A stretch of 64,000 bases of DNA, taken from assembly GCA_964567755.1 (NCBI GenBank), contig CAZMNW010000061.1, forward strand, positions 31,692 to 95,691, in the 5' to 3' direction. How positions within the stretch are numbered: the first letter of the stretch is position 1; each line of letters starts with the position of its first letter. The notes under the pieces were generated by a model, which did no database searches, was not told where the DNA came from, and was given only the letters and a program-made list of their open reading frames with translations. The position numbers were made by a program, and so were the translations under genes. Origin of the DNA: DASRJW01 sp964567755. GTDB lineage: Bacteria > Krumholzibacteriota > Krumholzibacteriia > G020349025. This document shows positions 54,153 to 62,708 of the stretch, piece by piece.

Positions 54153-55859
54153 ATGCGCTACGGCTGCGTCATCACCACGATCTGGATCCTCGCCGGTGTC
54201 AGTGCCGTTCGCAGCAACGCCGCCGACCGACCGAGCGGGAAGGGGTTCTCCATGCGCTCCCCCACGATTGCAACCCATGGCATGGTGGCGAGCGCACATC
54301 CATTGGCCAGCCGCATCGGTGTCGAGGTCCTCGAAGCGGGCGGGAGCGCCGTGGATGCGGCGATTGCCGTCAACGCCGCGCTCGGTCTGATGGAGCCGAC
54401 GGCGTGCGGCGTCGGCGGCGATCTTTTCGCCATCGTCTGGGACGCGAAGGGCAAGCGACTGCATGGCTTGAACGCCAGCGGCCGCGCTGGCAGCGGCGTC
54501 ACGCTCGCTGAGCTGCGCGCGCGCGGGTTGGCCGAAATGCCGGAGTTGGGTGGGCTGCCCGTCACGGTGCCCGGAACGGTGGACGGGTGGTTCGCGCTGC
54601 ACGCGCGCTTCGGCAAGCTCTCGATGTCCAAACTCCTGGCACCGGCCATCCGCTACGCGCGCGAGGGGCAGCCGGTGCCGCCGGTCATCGCTTACTACTG
54701 GAGTCGGGCGCCACAGCGTTTCAAGGAGTTTCCGGCCTTCTTGCAGATCTATGCGCCGGAGGGAAAGGCGCCGCGCGCCGGCGACGTGTTCCGCAACCCC
54801 GACCTCGCTCGCACCTACGAACGCATCGCCGCTGGAGGCCGCAATGCCTTCTATCGCGGCGCCATTTCCGAACGCATCGTCGCCGCCGTCAAGCAGCACG
54901 GCGGTGCCTTGACGCGCGAGGATCTGGCCGCTCATCGGTCGACGTGGGTGGAGCCGCTTGCCACCAACTATCGCGGCTACGATCTCTGGGAGCTGCCACC
55001 AAACACGCAAGGCATCGCGGCCTTACAGATGCTGAACATTCTCGAACCCTACGATCTCACGGCGATGGGGCACAACACGGCCGCGACCTTGCATCTCATG
55101 ATCGAAGTCAAGAAGATCGTCTTCGAGGACCGCGCCCGCTATTACGCCGACCCGGACTTCGTGCAGATGCCGCTCGAGCAGCTCCTGTCCAAGGCGTATG
55201 CGCGTCAACGCTCGGCGCTGTTCGATCCGGCGCGGGCGAAGCGCAGCCTGCCGGCGGGCGATCTGCCGTTGCGCGCTGGCGACACCACGTACCTCACGGT
55301 CGTCGACGCCGAACGCAACGCCGTGTCGCTCATCCAGAGCAACTACAGGAACTTCGGCTCCGGCGTCGTCCCCGAGGGCACGGGGTTCTGCTTGCAGGAC
55401 CGCGGAGAGATGTTCAGCCTCGACCCCGCGCACCCCAACGCCTACGCGCCGCGCAAGCGGCCCTTCCACACCATCGTTCCGGCTCTGGTCACGCACGACG
55501 GCAAACCGGTATTCAGCTTCGGCGTCATGGGCGGCGACATGCAGCCGCAAGGGCATGTGCAGATCTTGTGCAACATCATCGATTTCGGTATGGACGTGCA
55601 AGAAGCCGGCGACGCGGCGCGTTTCTACCATACGGGTTCGAGCGAGCCGACGGGTGAGCACATGGAAGACGGTGGCATCTTGCACCTGGAATCCGGCGTT
55701 TCTCCCGAGGTCGTGCGCGACCTCGTGCTCAAGGGACATCGTGTCGTCGAGAACGTCGGCGGCTTCGGCGGCTATCAAGGCATCTGGATCGATCACGAGC
55801 GTGGCGTGCTCCTCGGCGCGACTGAATCGCGTAAGGATGGCATCGCGCTGGGCTACTGA
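54153..55859 (+). CDS. gamma-glutamyltransferase-family Ntn hydrolase
   Basis: A 568-residue exported enzyme. GGAG six bases before ATG 54153; signal sequence MRYGCVITTIWILAGVSA. Family blocks are MVASAHPLASRIGVEVLEAG, GSAVDAAIAVNAALGLMEPT, GVGGDLFAIVWD, and the self-cleavage site AGDTTYLTVVDAERNAVSLI, whose threonine becomes the N terminus of the small subunit. VMGGDMQPQGHVQ follows. It degrades glutathione or other gamma-glutamyl compounds, or acts as an acylase. Confidence 0.93.
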   Translation: MRYGCVITTIWILAGVSAVRSNAADRPSGKGFSMRSPTIATHGMVASAHPLASRIGVEVLEAGGSAVDAAIAVNAALGLMEPTACGVGGDLFAIVWDAKGKRLHGLNASGRAGSGVTLAELRARGLAEMPELGGLPVTVPGTVDGWFALHARFGKLSMSKLLAPAIRYAREGQPVPPVIAYYWSRAPQRFKEFPAFLQIYAPEGKAPRAGDVFRNPDLARTYERIAAGGRNAFYRGAISERIVAAVKQHGGALTREDLAAHRSTWVEPLATNYRGYDLWELPPNTQGIAALQMLNILEPYDLTAMGHNTAATLHLMIEVKKIVFEDRARYYADPDFVQMPLEQLLSKAYARQRSALFDPARAKRSLPAGDLPLRAGDTTYLTVVDAERNAVSLIQSNYRNFGSGVVPEGTGFCLQDRGEMFSLDPAHPNAYAPRKRPFHTIVPALVTHDGKPVFSFGVMGGDMQPQGHVQILCNIIDFGMDVQEAGDAARFYHTGSSEPTGEHMEDGGILHLESGVSPEVVRDLVLKGHRVVENVGGFGGYQGIWIDHERGVLLGATESRKDGIALGY

Positions 55860-55880
55860 CTCCCCGAGGGGTAACGACGC

Positions 55881-56792
55881 GTGCAGGACACGTCGCGTTT
55901 CGCCGCGCTGCGCCAGCAACACTACAACGCGACCGTCATCGATCTCGGGCGCGCGCGCGAAGGTCTGTTGGTGCTCCGCATTCGCCCCGATGCGCCGATT
56001 CCAGATTACGCGGCCGGGCAGTGGTTGCCTGCCGGGCTCGGCCTGTGGGAACCGCGCTGTGCGGGGTGCCCGGCGGAAACGCTGTCGGAAGTGACCACGC
56101 TTGCCCGCAAGACGTATTCCCTTTCCTGTGCCATGTTGGCCAGCGGTGAGGATCGGCTCCTCGAGCGCGAAGAGCACGATTGGTACGAGCTGTACGTGGG
56201 TTTCGACCGCGATCGCGCCACCGGCGCCAGTGGTACGGCACTCGCGGCGCGCTTCGCTGCTCTCGAACCTGGCCGCCGGCTCTGGGTGGGCGAGCGACCG
56301 CAAGGCAATTACACGCTCGCCGCGGTCCGGCCCGACGACGATGTGCTCTTCCTCGCCACCGGGACGGGAGAAGCGCCACACAACCGCATGATCTGGGAAT
56401 TGCTGCGGCGCCGGCATCGTGGCCGCATCGCCTCGGTCGTGACCGTGCGCGTCACAGCGGACCTCGCCTACGGCGCAGTGCACGCGCGGCTCATGCGCAT
56501 GTTTCCCACCTATCGTTGGATCGGCGTTGCGACACGCGAGCCGGGGCAAAGTGGCGTGCGCCTACAGGCGATGTTGGCGAGCGGTAGTCTGGAAACGCAT
56601 GCCGGTTTGCGTCTCGACGCGGAGCGCTGCCACGTGTTCCTGTGCGGGAACGCGGGAATGCTGGGTCGCCCGCGCCTCGGGGGAAGTCGCAAGATCTACC
56701 CAACGCACGCGGGGATGATCGAGCTTCTGGAAGAGCGCGGCTTCCGCGTCGAGCCAGAGGAAGAAGCGCACGTCCACTTCGAGCGCGGATGA
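55881..56792 (+). CDS. flavin-dependent ferredoxin/NAD(P)H reductase
   Basis: A 303-residue protein with GTG start and GAGGGG nine bases upstream. The FAD-binding domain has YAAGQWLPAGL and ARKTYSLSC (R-x-Y-S). The nucleotide domain has DDVLFLATGTGEAPHNRMIW and CHVFLCGNAGMLG. It resembles ferredoxin-NADP reductases of the plant/bacterial type, with an unusual Cys pair (RCAGCPAE) inserted in the FAD domain. No ferredoxin gene is near. An aldo/keto reductase follows after 25 bases. Confidence 0.88.
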   Translation: MQDTSRFAALRQQHYNATVIDLGRAREGLLVLRIRPDAPIPDYAAGQWLPAGLGLWEPRCAGCPAETLSEVTTLARKTYSLSCAMLASGEDRLLEREEHDWYELYVGFDRDRATGASGTALAARFAALEPGRRLWVGERPQGNYTLAAVRPDDDVLFLATGTGEAPHNRMIWELLRRRHRGRIASVVTVRVTADLAYGAVHARLMRMFPTYRWIGVATREPGQSGVRLQAMLASGSLETHAGLRLDAERCHVFLCGNAGMLGRPRLGGSRKIYPTHAGMIELLEERGFRVEPEEEAHVHFERG

Positions 56793-56817
56793 GTTACAGA
56801 ATCGGAGAGTTCAAGCG

Positions 56818-57828
56818 ATGAACATGCCCTTGCAACGGCTCGGCAACTCGGGTCTCGAAGTGAGCCGGCTATGCCTCGGGACGATGACTTTCGGCACCCA
56901 ATGGGCACAGATCGGCACCACCACGCAGCCAGAGGCCGATGCCCTCGTCGGCCGCAGTCTCGACGCGGGGGTCAACTTCTTCGACACCGCGGATGTTTAC
57001 AGCAGCGGGGAATCCGAGTCGGCCCTCGGCAAGGCGCTGGGGAAACGCCGCCAACAGGTGATCCTGGCCACGAAGGTGCGTAGCCGGATGTCGGACGCCC
57101 CGAACGACGTCGGTCTCACCCGGCATCACATCCTGAACTCGGTGGATGCCAGCTTGCGCCGGCTCGGCACCGAGTACATCGATCTCTACCAAGTGCATTG
57201 CTGGGACGCATCGACACCGCTGGATGAGACTCTGCGCGCCCTGGACGATTGCGTGCGCTGGGGCAAGGTGCGTTACATCGGCGCCTCCAATTACGCCGCC
57301 TGGCAGCTGATGAAGTCGCTCGCGATCTCCGATCGACAGGGCCTCGAACGGTTCATCACCCTGCAGCCTCTGTACAATTTGGTGATGCGGGACATCGAGA
57401 CCGAGCTCGTGCCACTCTGCCAGGATCAAAAGCTGGGGATCCTGCCGTGGAGTCCGCTGGCCGGCGGGTTCTTGAGCGGTAAATATCGCCGTGGCGCCAA
57501 GGCCCCGTTCGGCACGCGGCGCAGCGGTGTCGAGACCCAGTTCCTGCAGTTCGACGAGGCCCGCGGCCTGGATGTCGTCGACGTCCTCGATGCGGTGGCG
57601 AAATCCCACGCGGGGACGGTGGCGCAGGCGGCGATCAACTGGCTGCTTGCCAAGTCGTACGTCACCTCGGTCATCGTCGGCGCGCGGAACATGGCGCAGC
57701 TCGAAGACAACCTGGCGGCCATCCGTTGGGTGCTCACACCGGAGGAAGTGGCCCGGCTCGATGCCCTGATGCCGCCGCCGCGCTCGTACCCGCAGTGGTT
57801 CATTTCCATGTCCAACACCCAGCGGTAA
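56818..57828 (+). CDS. aldo/keto reductase
   Basis: A 336-residue cytosolic NADPH-dependent oxidoreductase. LGNSGLEVSRLCLGTMTFG start, catalytic Asp-Tyr in DAGVNFFDTADVYSSGESE, Lys in VILATKVR, His in DLYQVHCWD, and the cofactor region LPWSPLAGGFLSGKY with SVIVGARNMAQLEDNL. The substrate cannot be told from sequence. Confidence 0.95.
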   Translation: MNMPLQRLGNSGLEVSRLCLGTMTFGTQWAQIGTTTQPEADALVGRSLDAGVNFFDTADVYSSGESESALGKALGKRRQQVILATKVRSRMSDAPNDVGLTRHHILNSVDASLRRLGTEYIDLYQVHCWDASTPLDETLRALDDCVRWGKVRYIGASNYAAWQLMKSLAISDRQGLERFITLQPLYNLVMRDIETELVPLCQDQKLGILPWSPLAGGFLSGKYRRGAKAPFGTRRSGVETQFLQFDEARGLDVVDVLDAVAKSHAGTVAQAAINWLLAKSYVTSVIVGARNMAQLEDNLAAIRWVLTPEEVARLDALMPPPRSYPQWFISMSNTQR

Positions 57829-58042
57829 GCGGCACAAGGTTGGTGTTCGACACGAGCACCCGACGTCTGGAATGGGCGCGACCAGGCGCCGAGGTCCGGC
57901 ATTCTGCCCGTGACGAGTTCCTCGAATCGACCCGCGACACCCCATTGGTTCCAGACCTGCCGGCACGGGGGTTGCCGCACCTTTCGAGCTGCGCGCGGAA
58001 TGGCGCGTCGGTTTGCTGACTCGCGCGCCGCGGAGGTGGAGC

Positions 58043-59341
58043 GTGTCCTCTGCCGTTTCGAAACATTCGACTGCGTTGGAACCAGGCGCGGAACTTCCGG
58101 TGCCGGACGCGCCACACGGGCGTGCACTGAAATCGGGGTCGATCCTCACGCTGGCGTACGTGCTCGGGCCGTTCGCGCCCGCCGCGCTCCGCCAAGGGAA
58201 GAACAATCTGTCGTGGACGATTCTCGCCGCGCTCGCGTTCCTCACTTGGGCAGGAGTGTGGTGGAATTGGCCGGCTCTGCGCCTGGCGCTCGAGACGGGC
58301 CGCGTGGCGCTGGTGCCGTGGATGCTCGGTCTCGCGGTGGCGACCGGGGTCTGGCTCGTCGCGTGGTGCCGGGCACTGTTCCTGGCCGTGAACGATCACC
58401 GATTCGTTCCTGAAACACTCCCGGCATGGATCCGGCGGGCGAGTTTTTGCGCGATCATCGGGCTCGCGCTCCCGAGCTTCGGCTATGTCGTCGCGGGTCA
58501 TGCACGCCGTGCAGCGCTCGTCCAATGGACGACCGGTTCCGCCGTCTTGCCTTGGCTCGTGCTCGGGCACGCCGCCTGGATCTGGCAATGCAATCGCAGT
58601 GCGGGTCGCGCCGCGGTCCCCGACCTCGCGGTCGAAGTCGTCGTGTTGTTGGCCGCGGTGCTGGCGGTCTTGGGCGCTCTGGCATGGATCGCGGCTGCCC
58701 TCGACGGCGCGCGCCTCCAGGCACTGCGAGCGGGTGAGCACGGGGACGTGCACGGCGATCGTATCGCTCTGGCACTTCTCGCCTCCTTGCTGTTGGCCTT
58801 GATGTGCTTGCGACCGGCACGGCTCGCGAGCGATCTAGATCGGTTCGCCCTGTCGTTGCAACACGATGGTTACCGGTTGGTGCCGACGTGCCTGGAGGTG
58901 GCGGCGATGCGTCTCGACCGTGCCGAACCGCGATACGCGATGGCGTGTGCCGAACTTCTCGACACCATGGGGAAGCACGAGTCGGCGCGCGCGCTGCGCG
59001 ACGACCTGCGCCGCCGCTGGGAAACCTACGCCGAGCATCTTCTGCAGGAAGAAGTGCGGATCGGCAGCATTCTCTATCCGCCACTCATGACGGTGACTGG
59101 AGAGCCAGAGCGGTGGCCGTCGACGTTCGGTGACTCGCTACTCGCAACCCCGGTGACTGCGGATTCCTTGTCACGATCGCCAGCGCTGACACCGCTGCTG
59201 CCCGCCGCGGCAGAGTCATTCCCGATGCCGGCGGCGACACAGCCTGCATCCACGCCGCAAGCAACCTTGTTGCCGGTGGATTCGACCCGTACCGAGGACG
59301 CGGCGCCCTTGTCGCGCCCGACGCGCAGCGATTCGCTCTGA
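58043..59341 (+). CDS. polytopic membrane protein of unknown function
   Basis: A 432-residue protein. The GTG at 58043 follows GGAGG at six bases. About seven membrane helices lie in residues 30-270 (for example LSWTILAALAFLTWAGVWWN, LAVEVVVLLAAVLAVLGALA). A soluble helical part follows (MRLDRAEPRYAMACAELLDT, ESARALRDDLRRRWETYAEH), possibly one TPR-like hairpin pair, then a Pro/Ala/Ser/Thr-rich tail. No family recognised. Confidence 0.75.
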   Translation: MSSAVSKHSTALEPGAELPVPDAPHGRALKSGSILTLAYVLGPFAPAALRQGKNNLSWTILAALAFLTWAGVWWNWPALRLALETGRVALVPWMLGLAVATGVWLVAWCRALFLAVNDHRFVPETLPAWIRRASFCAIIGLALPSFGYVVAGHARRAALVQWTTGSAVLPWLVLGHAAWIWQCNRSAGRAAVPDLAVEVVVLLAAVLAVLGALAWIAAALDGARLQALRAGEHGDVHGDRIALALLASLLLALMCLRPARLASDLDRFALSLQHDGYRLVPTCLEVAAMRLDRAEPRYAMACAELLDTMGKHESARALRDDLRRRWETYAEHLLQEEVRIGSILYPPLMTVTGEPERWPSTFGDSLLATPVTADSLSRSPALTPLLPAAAESFPMPAATQPASTPQATLLPVDSTRTEDAAPLSRPTRSDSL

Positions 59342-59449
59342 AACGAGCCTCCCGCTTGGACTTGCGTGGCATGGCTCTTGCCGTTCCGGCTGCCGTGCCG
59401 GGTTATGCCATGCCCCGGGACAGCCGATGGAATCGCAAGGAGGCGCATT

Positions 59450-60406
59450 CTGTCCACAGCAACCCAGGATCCTTCGCGCATTCTCGTCGTCGATGACGAA
59501 GAGAATCTCCGCAACATCCTCGAGTTCCAGCTGCGAGGCGAGGGCTTCGACGTGCGTGGTCTCGGTCGCGGAGACGAAGCCCTGCCCACGGTGTTGCAGT
59601 GGAAACCAGACCTCGTGCTCTTGGATCTGATGATGCCCGGGATGGACGGGTTCAGTGTTTGCCGTGCCTTGCGCGCCAACGAGATCACCCAGGGCATGCC
59701 GATCATCGTCATCACCGCGCGCGGGGATGCTGCCACGCGCTTGCAGACCCTGGTGGCCGGCGCGCACGAGTTCATCGTCAAACCCTATGCCTGGGACGAC
59801 TTGCTGGCGCGGATCCACAACGTCATCGAGTTGTCGCGGCGTCACGAGGGCGCCCCGAGCTTCGTTGGGTTGCCGGGTTCGGCGGCGGCGGAAGCCCAAA
59901 TTGCGCGGCTGCTGCATGGCACCGAAGATTTCGCGTTCCTGAGCTTCGACATCGATCATTTCCGCAGCTTCAACGAGACCTATGGGTACGATCGCGGTGA
60001 CGAGGTCGTGCTCATGCTGTCGCGTTTGGTGGTCGAGATCGTCGAAAAACAAGAAAGCAGCGTCAAATTCGCTGGCCATCTGGGCGGCGACGAGTTCGTG
60101 ATCCTGGTGAGCCCGAGCCCGGCACGCAGTGTGGCCGATGAATTGATCCAGCGTTTCGATGCCGAGTCGCGCAGTTTCTTCCCGAGCGAGATTCAAGAGC
60201 GCGGTCAATACGAAGTGGTCAAACGCCAGGGACGGCGCGAAACAGTGCCGCTGCTCGCACTCACGGTGGCGCTGGTGGATCACGTGAAGGAACGCGACCT
60301 GCACCCGCGCCGCCTGGCGGACGTTGCCGCCGAGCTGCGTGCCTTCGGTAAGTCGCGCGCCGGCAGCATTGTCGTGAGCGAGCGGCGGGAAGCGACGGGG
60401 CGATGA
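59450..60406 (+). CDS. response regulator with GGDEF diguanylate cyclase domain, apparent CTG start
   Basis: A 318-residue PleD-like protein. The receiver (residues 8-125) has ILVVDDEENL, phospho-acceptor Asp in LVLLDLMMPGMDG and Lys in FIVKPYAWDDL. The C-terminal domain (about 150-300) has FAFLSFDIDHFRSFNETYGY and LGGDEFVILVS, an intact GGDEF, so cyclic-di-GMP synthesis is likely. AAGGAGG lies six bases before CTG 59450; no in-frame ATG, GTG or TTG is near it. The next in-frame ATG upstream (59366) adds 28 residues of poor quality without a Shine-Dalgarno. The stop overlaps the kinase gene by four bases. Confidence 0.88.
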   Translation: MSTATQDPSRILVVDDEENLRNILEFQLRGEGFDVRGLGRGDEALPTVLQWKPDLVLLDLMMPGMDGFSVCRALRANEITQGMPIIVITARGDAATRLQTLVAGAHEFIVKPYAWDDLLARIHNVIELSRRHEGAPSFVGLPGSAAAEAQIARLLHGTEDFAFLSFDIDHFRSFNETYGYDRGDEVVLMLSRLVVEIVEKQESSVKFAGHLGGDEFVILVSPSPARSVADELIQRFDAESRSFFPSEIQERGQYEVVKRQGRRETVPLLALTVALVDHVKERDLHPRRLADVAAELRAFGKSRAGSIVVSERREATGR

Positions 60407-61239
60407 GTCGTGGCGAGGGCATGATGACGCAACGCGAGCGCAAAGGGAACGCCGATCCAGCGTTGGCGGTGGACTCGCATGTGCTCGCCGCCGCCGACAT
60501 GCGTGTCGAGATCGAGCGCCTGCGCCGGGAGCTGGACGAGCTCCAGCGCACGAACCGGCTCAAGGATCATTGCCTTTCCGTTGCCGCGCACGAGCTCGCG
60601 ACGCCGCTCACCGCCATCCAGGCATATGTCGAGACGCTGCAAGCGAAGTGGAATACGCCCGGGTTCGAACAAGCCCCCGAGTTTTTGCAGGTACTACAGC
60701 ACGAGACCGCGCGCCTGATCCGCACCGTCGAGCGCACGCTGCAGGTCTCACGCCTCACGAGCGCCAATCAAACCGTTCAGCGCCTGCCGCTGCAGCTGTC
60801 GCAGCTGGTTGCGGCGGTCGCCGATGCGCTGCGGCCTGTCTTCCGCCAACGGAACGTTCGGCTCGACGTGCGCGTGCCGGAGACCTTGCCATGGATCAGC
60901 GCCGACCGCGATCTCCTCGAGCAAGTGTTCATCAACCTGCTCGACAACGCCGTGAAATTTTCCCCGACCGCATGCACGGTGCTCGTGCGTGCCAGCACCT
61001 CCCCGGGCTGGGTGCATGTCGAGGTGCTGGATCGTGGTTACGGCATCGCGGCGGACGAAGTGCAACAGATCTTCGATCCATACTTCCGCAGCCGTGACGA
61101 TCGCGTCGGCCGCGCGCGCGGTACCGGACTGGGCTTGGCCTTGGTGAAGACGGTGATCGAACAGCACGGAGGACGCATCGAGGTCGAGAGCGCCCTCGAT
61201 CGCGGAACGGTTTTCCGATTGGCCTTGCCACAGGCTTGA
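60403..61239 (+). CDS. soluble sensor histidine kinase
   Basis: A 278-residue protein without membrane helices. An N-terminal coiled coil (VEIERLRRELDELQRTNRLK) leads into the HisKA domain with H-box SVAAHELATPLTAIQAY, then HATPase_c with N-box INLLDNAVKFSP, G1 VEVLDRGYGIA, F-box and G2 GTGLGLALVKTVIEQHGG. There is no sensor domain, so the input must come from a partner. The surrounding receivers are the obvious phosphorylation targets. Confidence 0.94.
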   Translation: MSRGEGMMTQRERKGNADPALAVDSHVLAAADMRVEIERLRRELDELQRTNRLKDHCLSVAAHELATPLTAIQAYVETLQAKWNTPGFEQAPEFLQVLQHETARLIRTVERTLQVSRLTSANQTVQRLPLQLSQLVAAVADALRPVFRQRNVRLDVRVPETLPWISADRDLLEQVFINLLDNAVKFSPTACTVLVRASTSPGWVHVEVLDRGYGIAADEVQQIFDPYFRSRDDRVGRARGTGLGLALVKTVIEQHGGRIEVESALDRGTVFRLALPQA

Positions 61240-61279
61240 CAACTCGCAATCACGACTCGTGGAATCCGAGGAAGAGAAC

Positions 61280-61654
61280 ATGCAGAAGCGCATTCTGATC
61301 GTGGACGATGAAGAGCCGCTGGCGACGATTCTGACCTACGCGCTCCGCAACGAGGGCTACCACGTGGATTGGGTCAACGACGGCATGAAGGCGCTGAGCT
61401 ACCTCGGGGTGAACCGGCCCGACCTCATCATCATGGACATCATGATGCCCAATTTGAATGGCCTGGAAACCATGCGCATCACGCGCCAGAACGAGCTCAT
61501 GGAGGGCGTGGCCATCCTGGCGTTGTCGGCGAAGAAGCTGAACGAACGCGAAACCCAAGAGCTCGAGAACCTGTGCGATGCTTATGTCCCCAAGCCATTC
61601 GGGGTCGAGACTTTCCTCGGTACGGTGTCGCAGCTCCTGCACTCGACCGTCTGA
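61280..61654 (+). CDS. single-domain response regulator (CheY-like)
   Basis: A 124-residue receiver starting at ATG 61280 with GAGGAAGAG upstream. RILIVDDEEPLATIL, phospho-Asp in LIIMDIMMPNLNG, Ser/Thr switch in ILALSAKK and Lys in YVPKPFGVE. No output domain. It lies 40 bases after the kinase gene. Confidence 0.94.
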   Translation: MQKRILIVDDEEPLATILTYALRNEGYHVDWVNDGMKALSYLGVNRPDLIIMDIMMPNLNGLETMRITRQNELMEGVAILALSAKKLNERETQELENLCDAYVPKPFGVETFLGTVSQLLHSTV

Positions 61655-61682
61655 GTCCACGCATCCACACGTCATGAGTTCG

Positions 61683-61730
61683 GCGGGCGGCGGCTGGGTT
61701 CGCGCCAGGCGCAACGCGGGCGGCGGCTGG
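61683..61730 (+). repeat. two direct copies of a 15-base GC-rich motif
   Basis: GCGGGCGGCGGCTGG occurs at 61683-61697 and 61716-61730 in the 242-base gap between two response-regulator genes. No gene is seen in this gap. Confidence 0.5.
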
Positions 61731-61896
61731 TGTACAGGCGTCACGCGGGTGCGCAGTCGGGCCGCAATGCTTATGTTCGGACGGCGGCCTGGTCTCGGAT
61801 TTGCTTTGACTGCCTCGAAACCTCAGGTGCGCTCGAGGACGCAGGTGTTGGTGCGCCGGACTCTCCACGCACCCCAGGGCCAGGGAAGGTCGCAGG

Positions 61897-62274
61897 ATGT
61901 ATCAGGCGAAGATCCTCGTGGTGGACGACGAGGTCTACATTCTCCACATCCTCGACTTCATCCTGGGGGCCGAGAGTTACGATGTCGTCACCGCGACGAA
62001 CGGCGAGCAAGCACTGCAGAAAGTGCGCGAGGAAAAGCCGGATCTCGTCATCCTCGACATCATGATGCCGAAGCTCGACGGCTACGAGACCTGCCGTATG
62101 ATCAAGAGCGATCCCGCCACCAAGAACATCCCGGTCATCCTGCTGACGGCCAAGGGCCGCGAGGTCGACCAAAAGCTCGGCCGTGAGGTCGGCGCCAACG
62201 ACTACATGACCAAGCCCTTCAGCCCCAGCAAGCTCATCGAACGCGTGCAGGCCATCCTCGGCGTGCGCCGCTAG
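61897..62274 (+). CDS. single-domain response regulator (CheY-like)
   Basis: A 125-residue receiver. ILVVDDEVYILHILDFIL, phospho-Asp in LVILDIMMPKLDG, VILLTAKGRE, Lys in YMTKPFSPSKL. It is full length without an output domain and is the fourth signalling protein of the cluster. It overlaps the stop of the opposing broken gene by four bases. Confidence 0.94.
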   Translation: MYQAKILVVDDEVYILHILDFILGAESYDVVTATNGEQALQKVREEKPDLVILDIMMPKLDGYETCRMIKSDPATKNIPVILLTAKGREVDQKLGREVGANDYMTKPFSPSKLIERVQAILGVRR

Positions 62275-62654
62275 GCCACGTTCGAGTCGAAGCCCACGGA
62301 AAACTGCAGCCCCGTGATTTGCCAACTCAGCACTGAGGCCCGGACGTGGAAAACGACGGTCTGCCCCGGAGCCCCGACGATGGCCGGAGGATCCAGAACC
62401 AGTGTCGGTGCCTGCGCCCAGGCGCCCGTGGCGCCGGTCGCTGTCGGACACACAGCCGCCGAGGCCTCACCCGCGCGCGATGGATCGTCCCTCGCGGCGC
62501 CGCTCCCGGCCTGTCCCCGCACGTCGCGTGCGGAAGGGGCGGATGATCCCGAGTTGGAGAGTAAGATCATATTTCGCGCCAGCTGGTTCCAGAAATCGTC
62601 CTCGCTTGGCGTTTTCCAGCGCTCGCCGAGAGGAGTACAATTGCCGCGGCTCAT
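62271..62654 (-). pseudogene. broken secreted-protein gene, start of a cohesin-like domain
   Basis: The frame contains PTLVLDPPAIVGAPGQTVVF, HVRASVLSWQITGLQFSVGF, then DSNVA and a TAG. This is the typical first two strands of a cohesin-like or related Ig-like module (x-V-x-P-G-x-x-V-x-V...I-x-G-x-Q-F-x-V-x-F-D). The protein stops right there, so most of the domain is missing. The upstream 80 residues are low complexity without a clean signal peptide. It is probably a truncated or decayed gene. Confidence 0.45.
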
Positions 62655-62708
62655 AGCCCGATTCCCGCTCCGGCGGCATCGGATCTCCGCGCCGTAGGGG
62701 GATTCATC

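Noticed and set aside
57829..58042. Possible gene between aldo/keto reductase and the membrane protein
   Set aside because: Only short, low-complexity frames; nothing recognisable.
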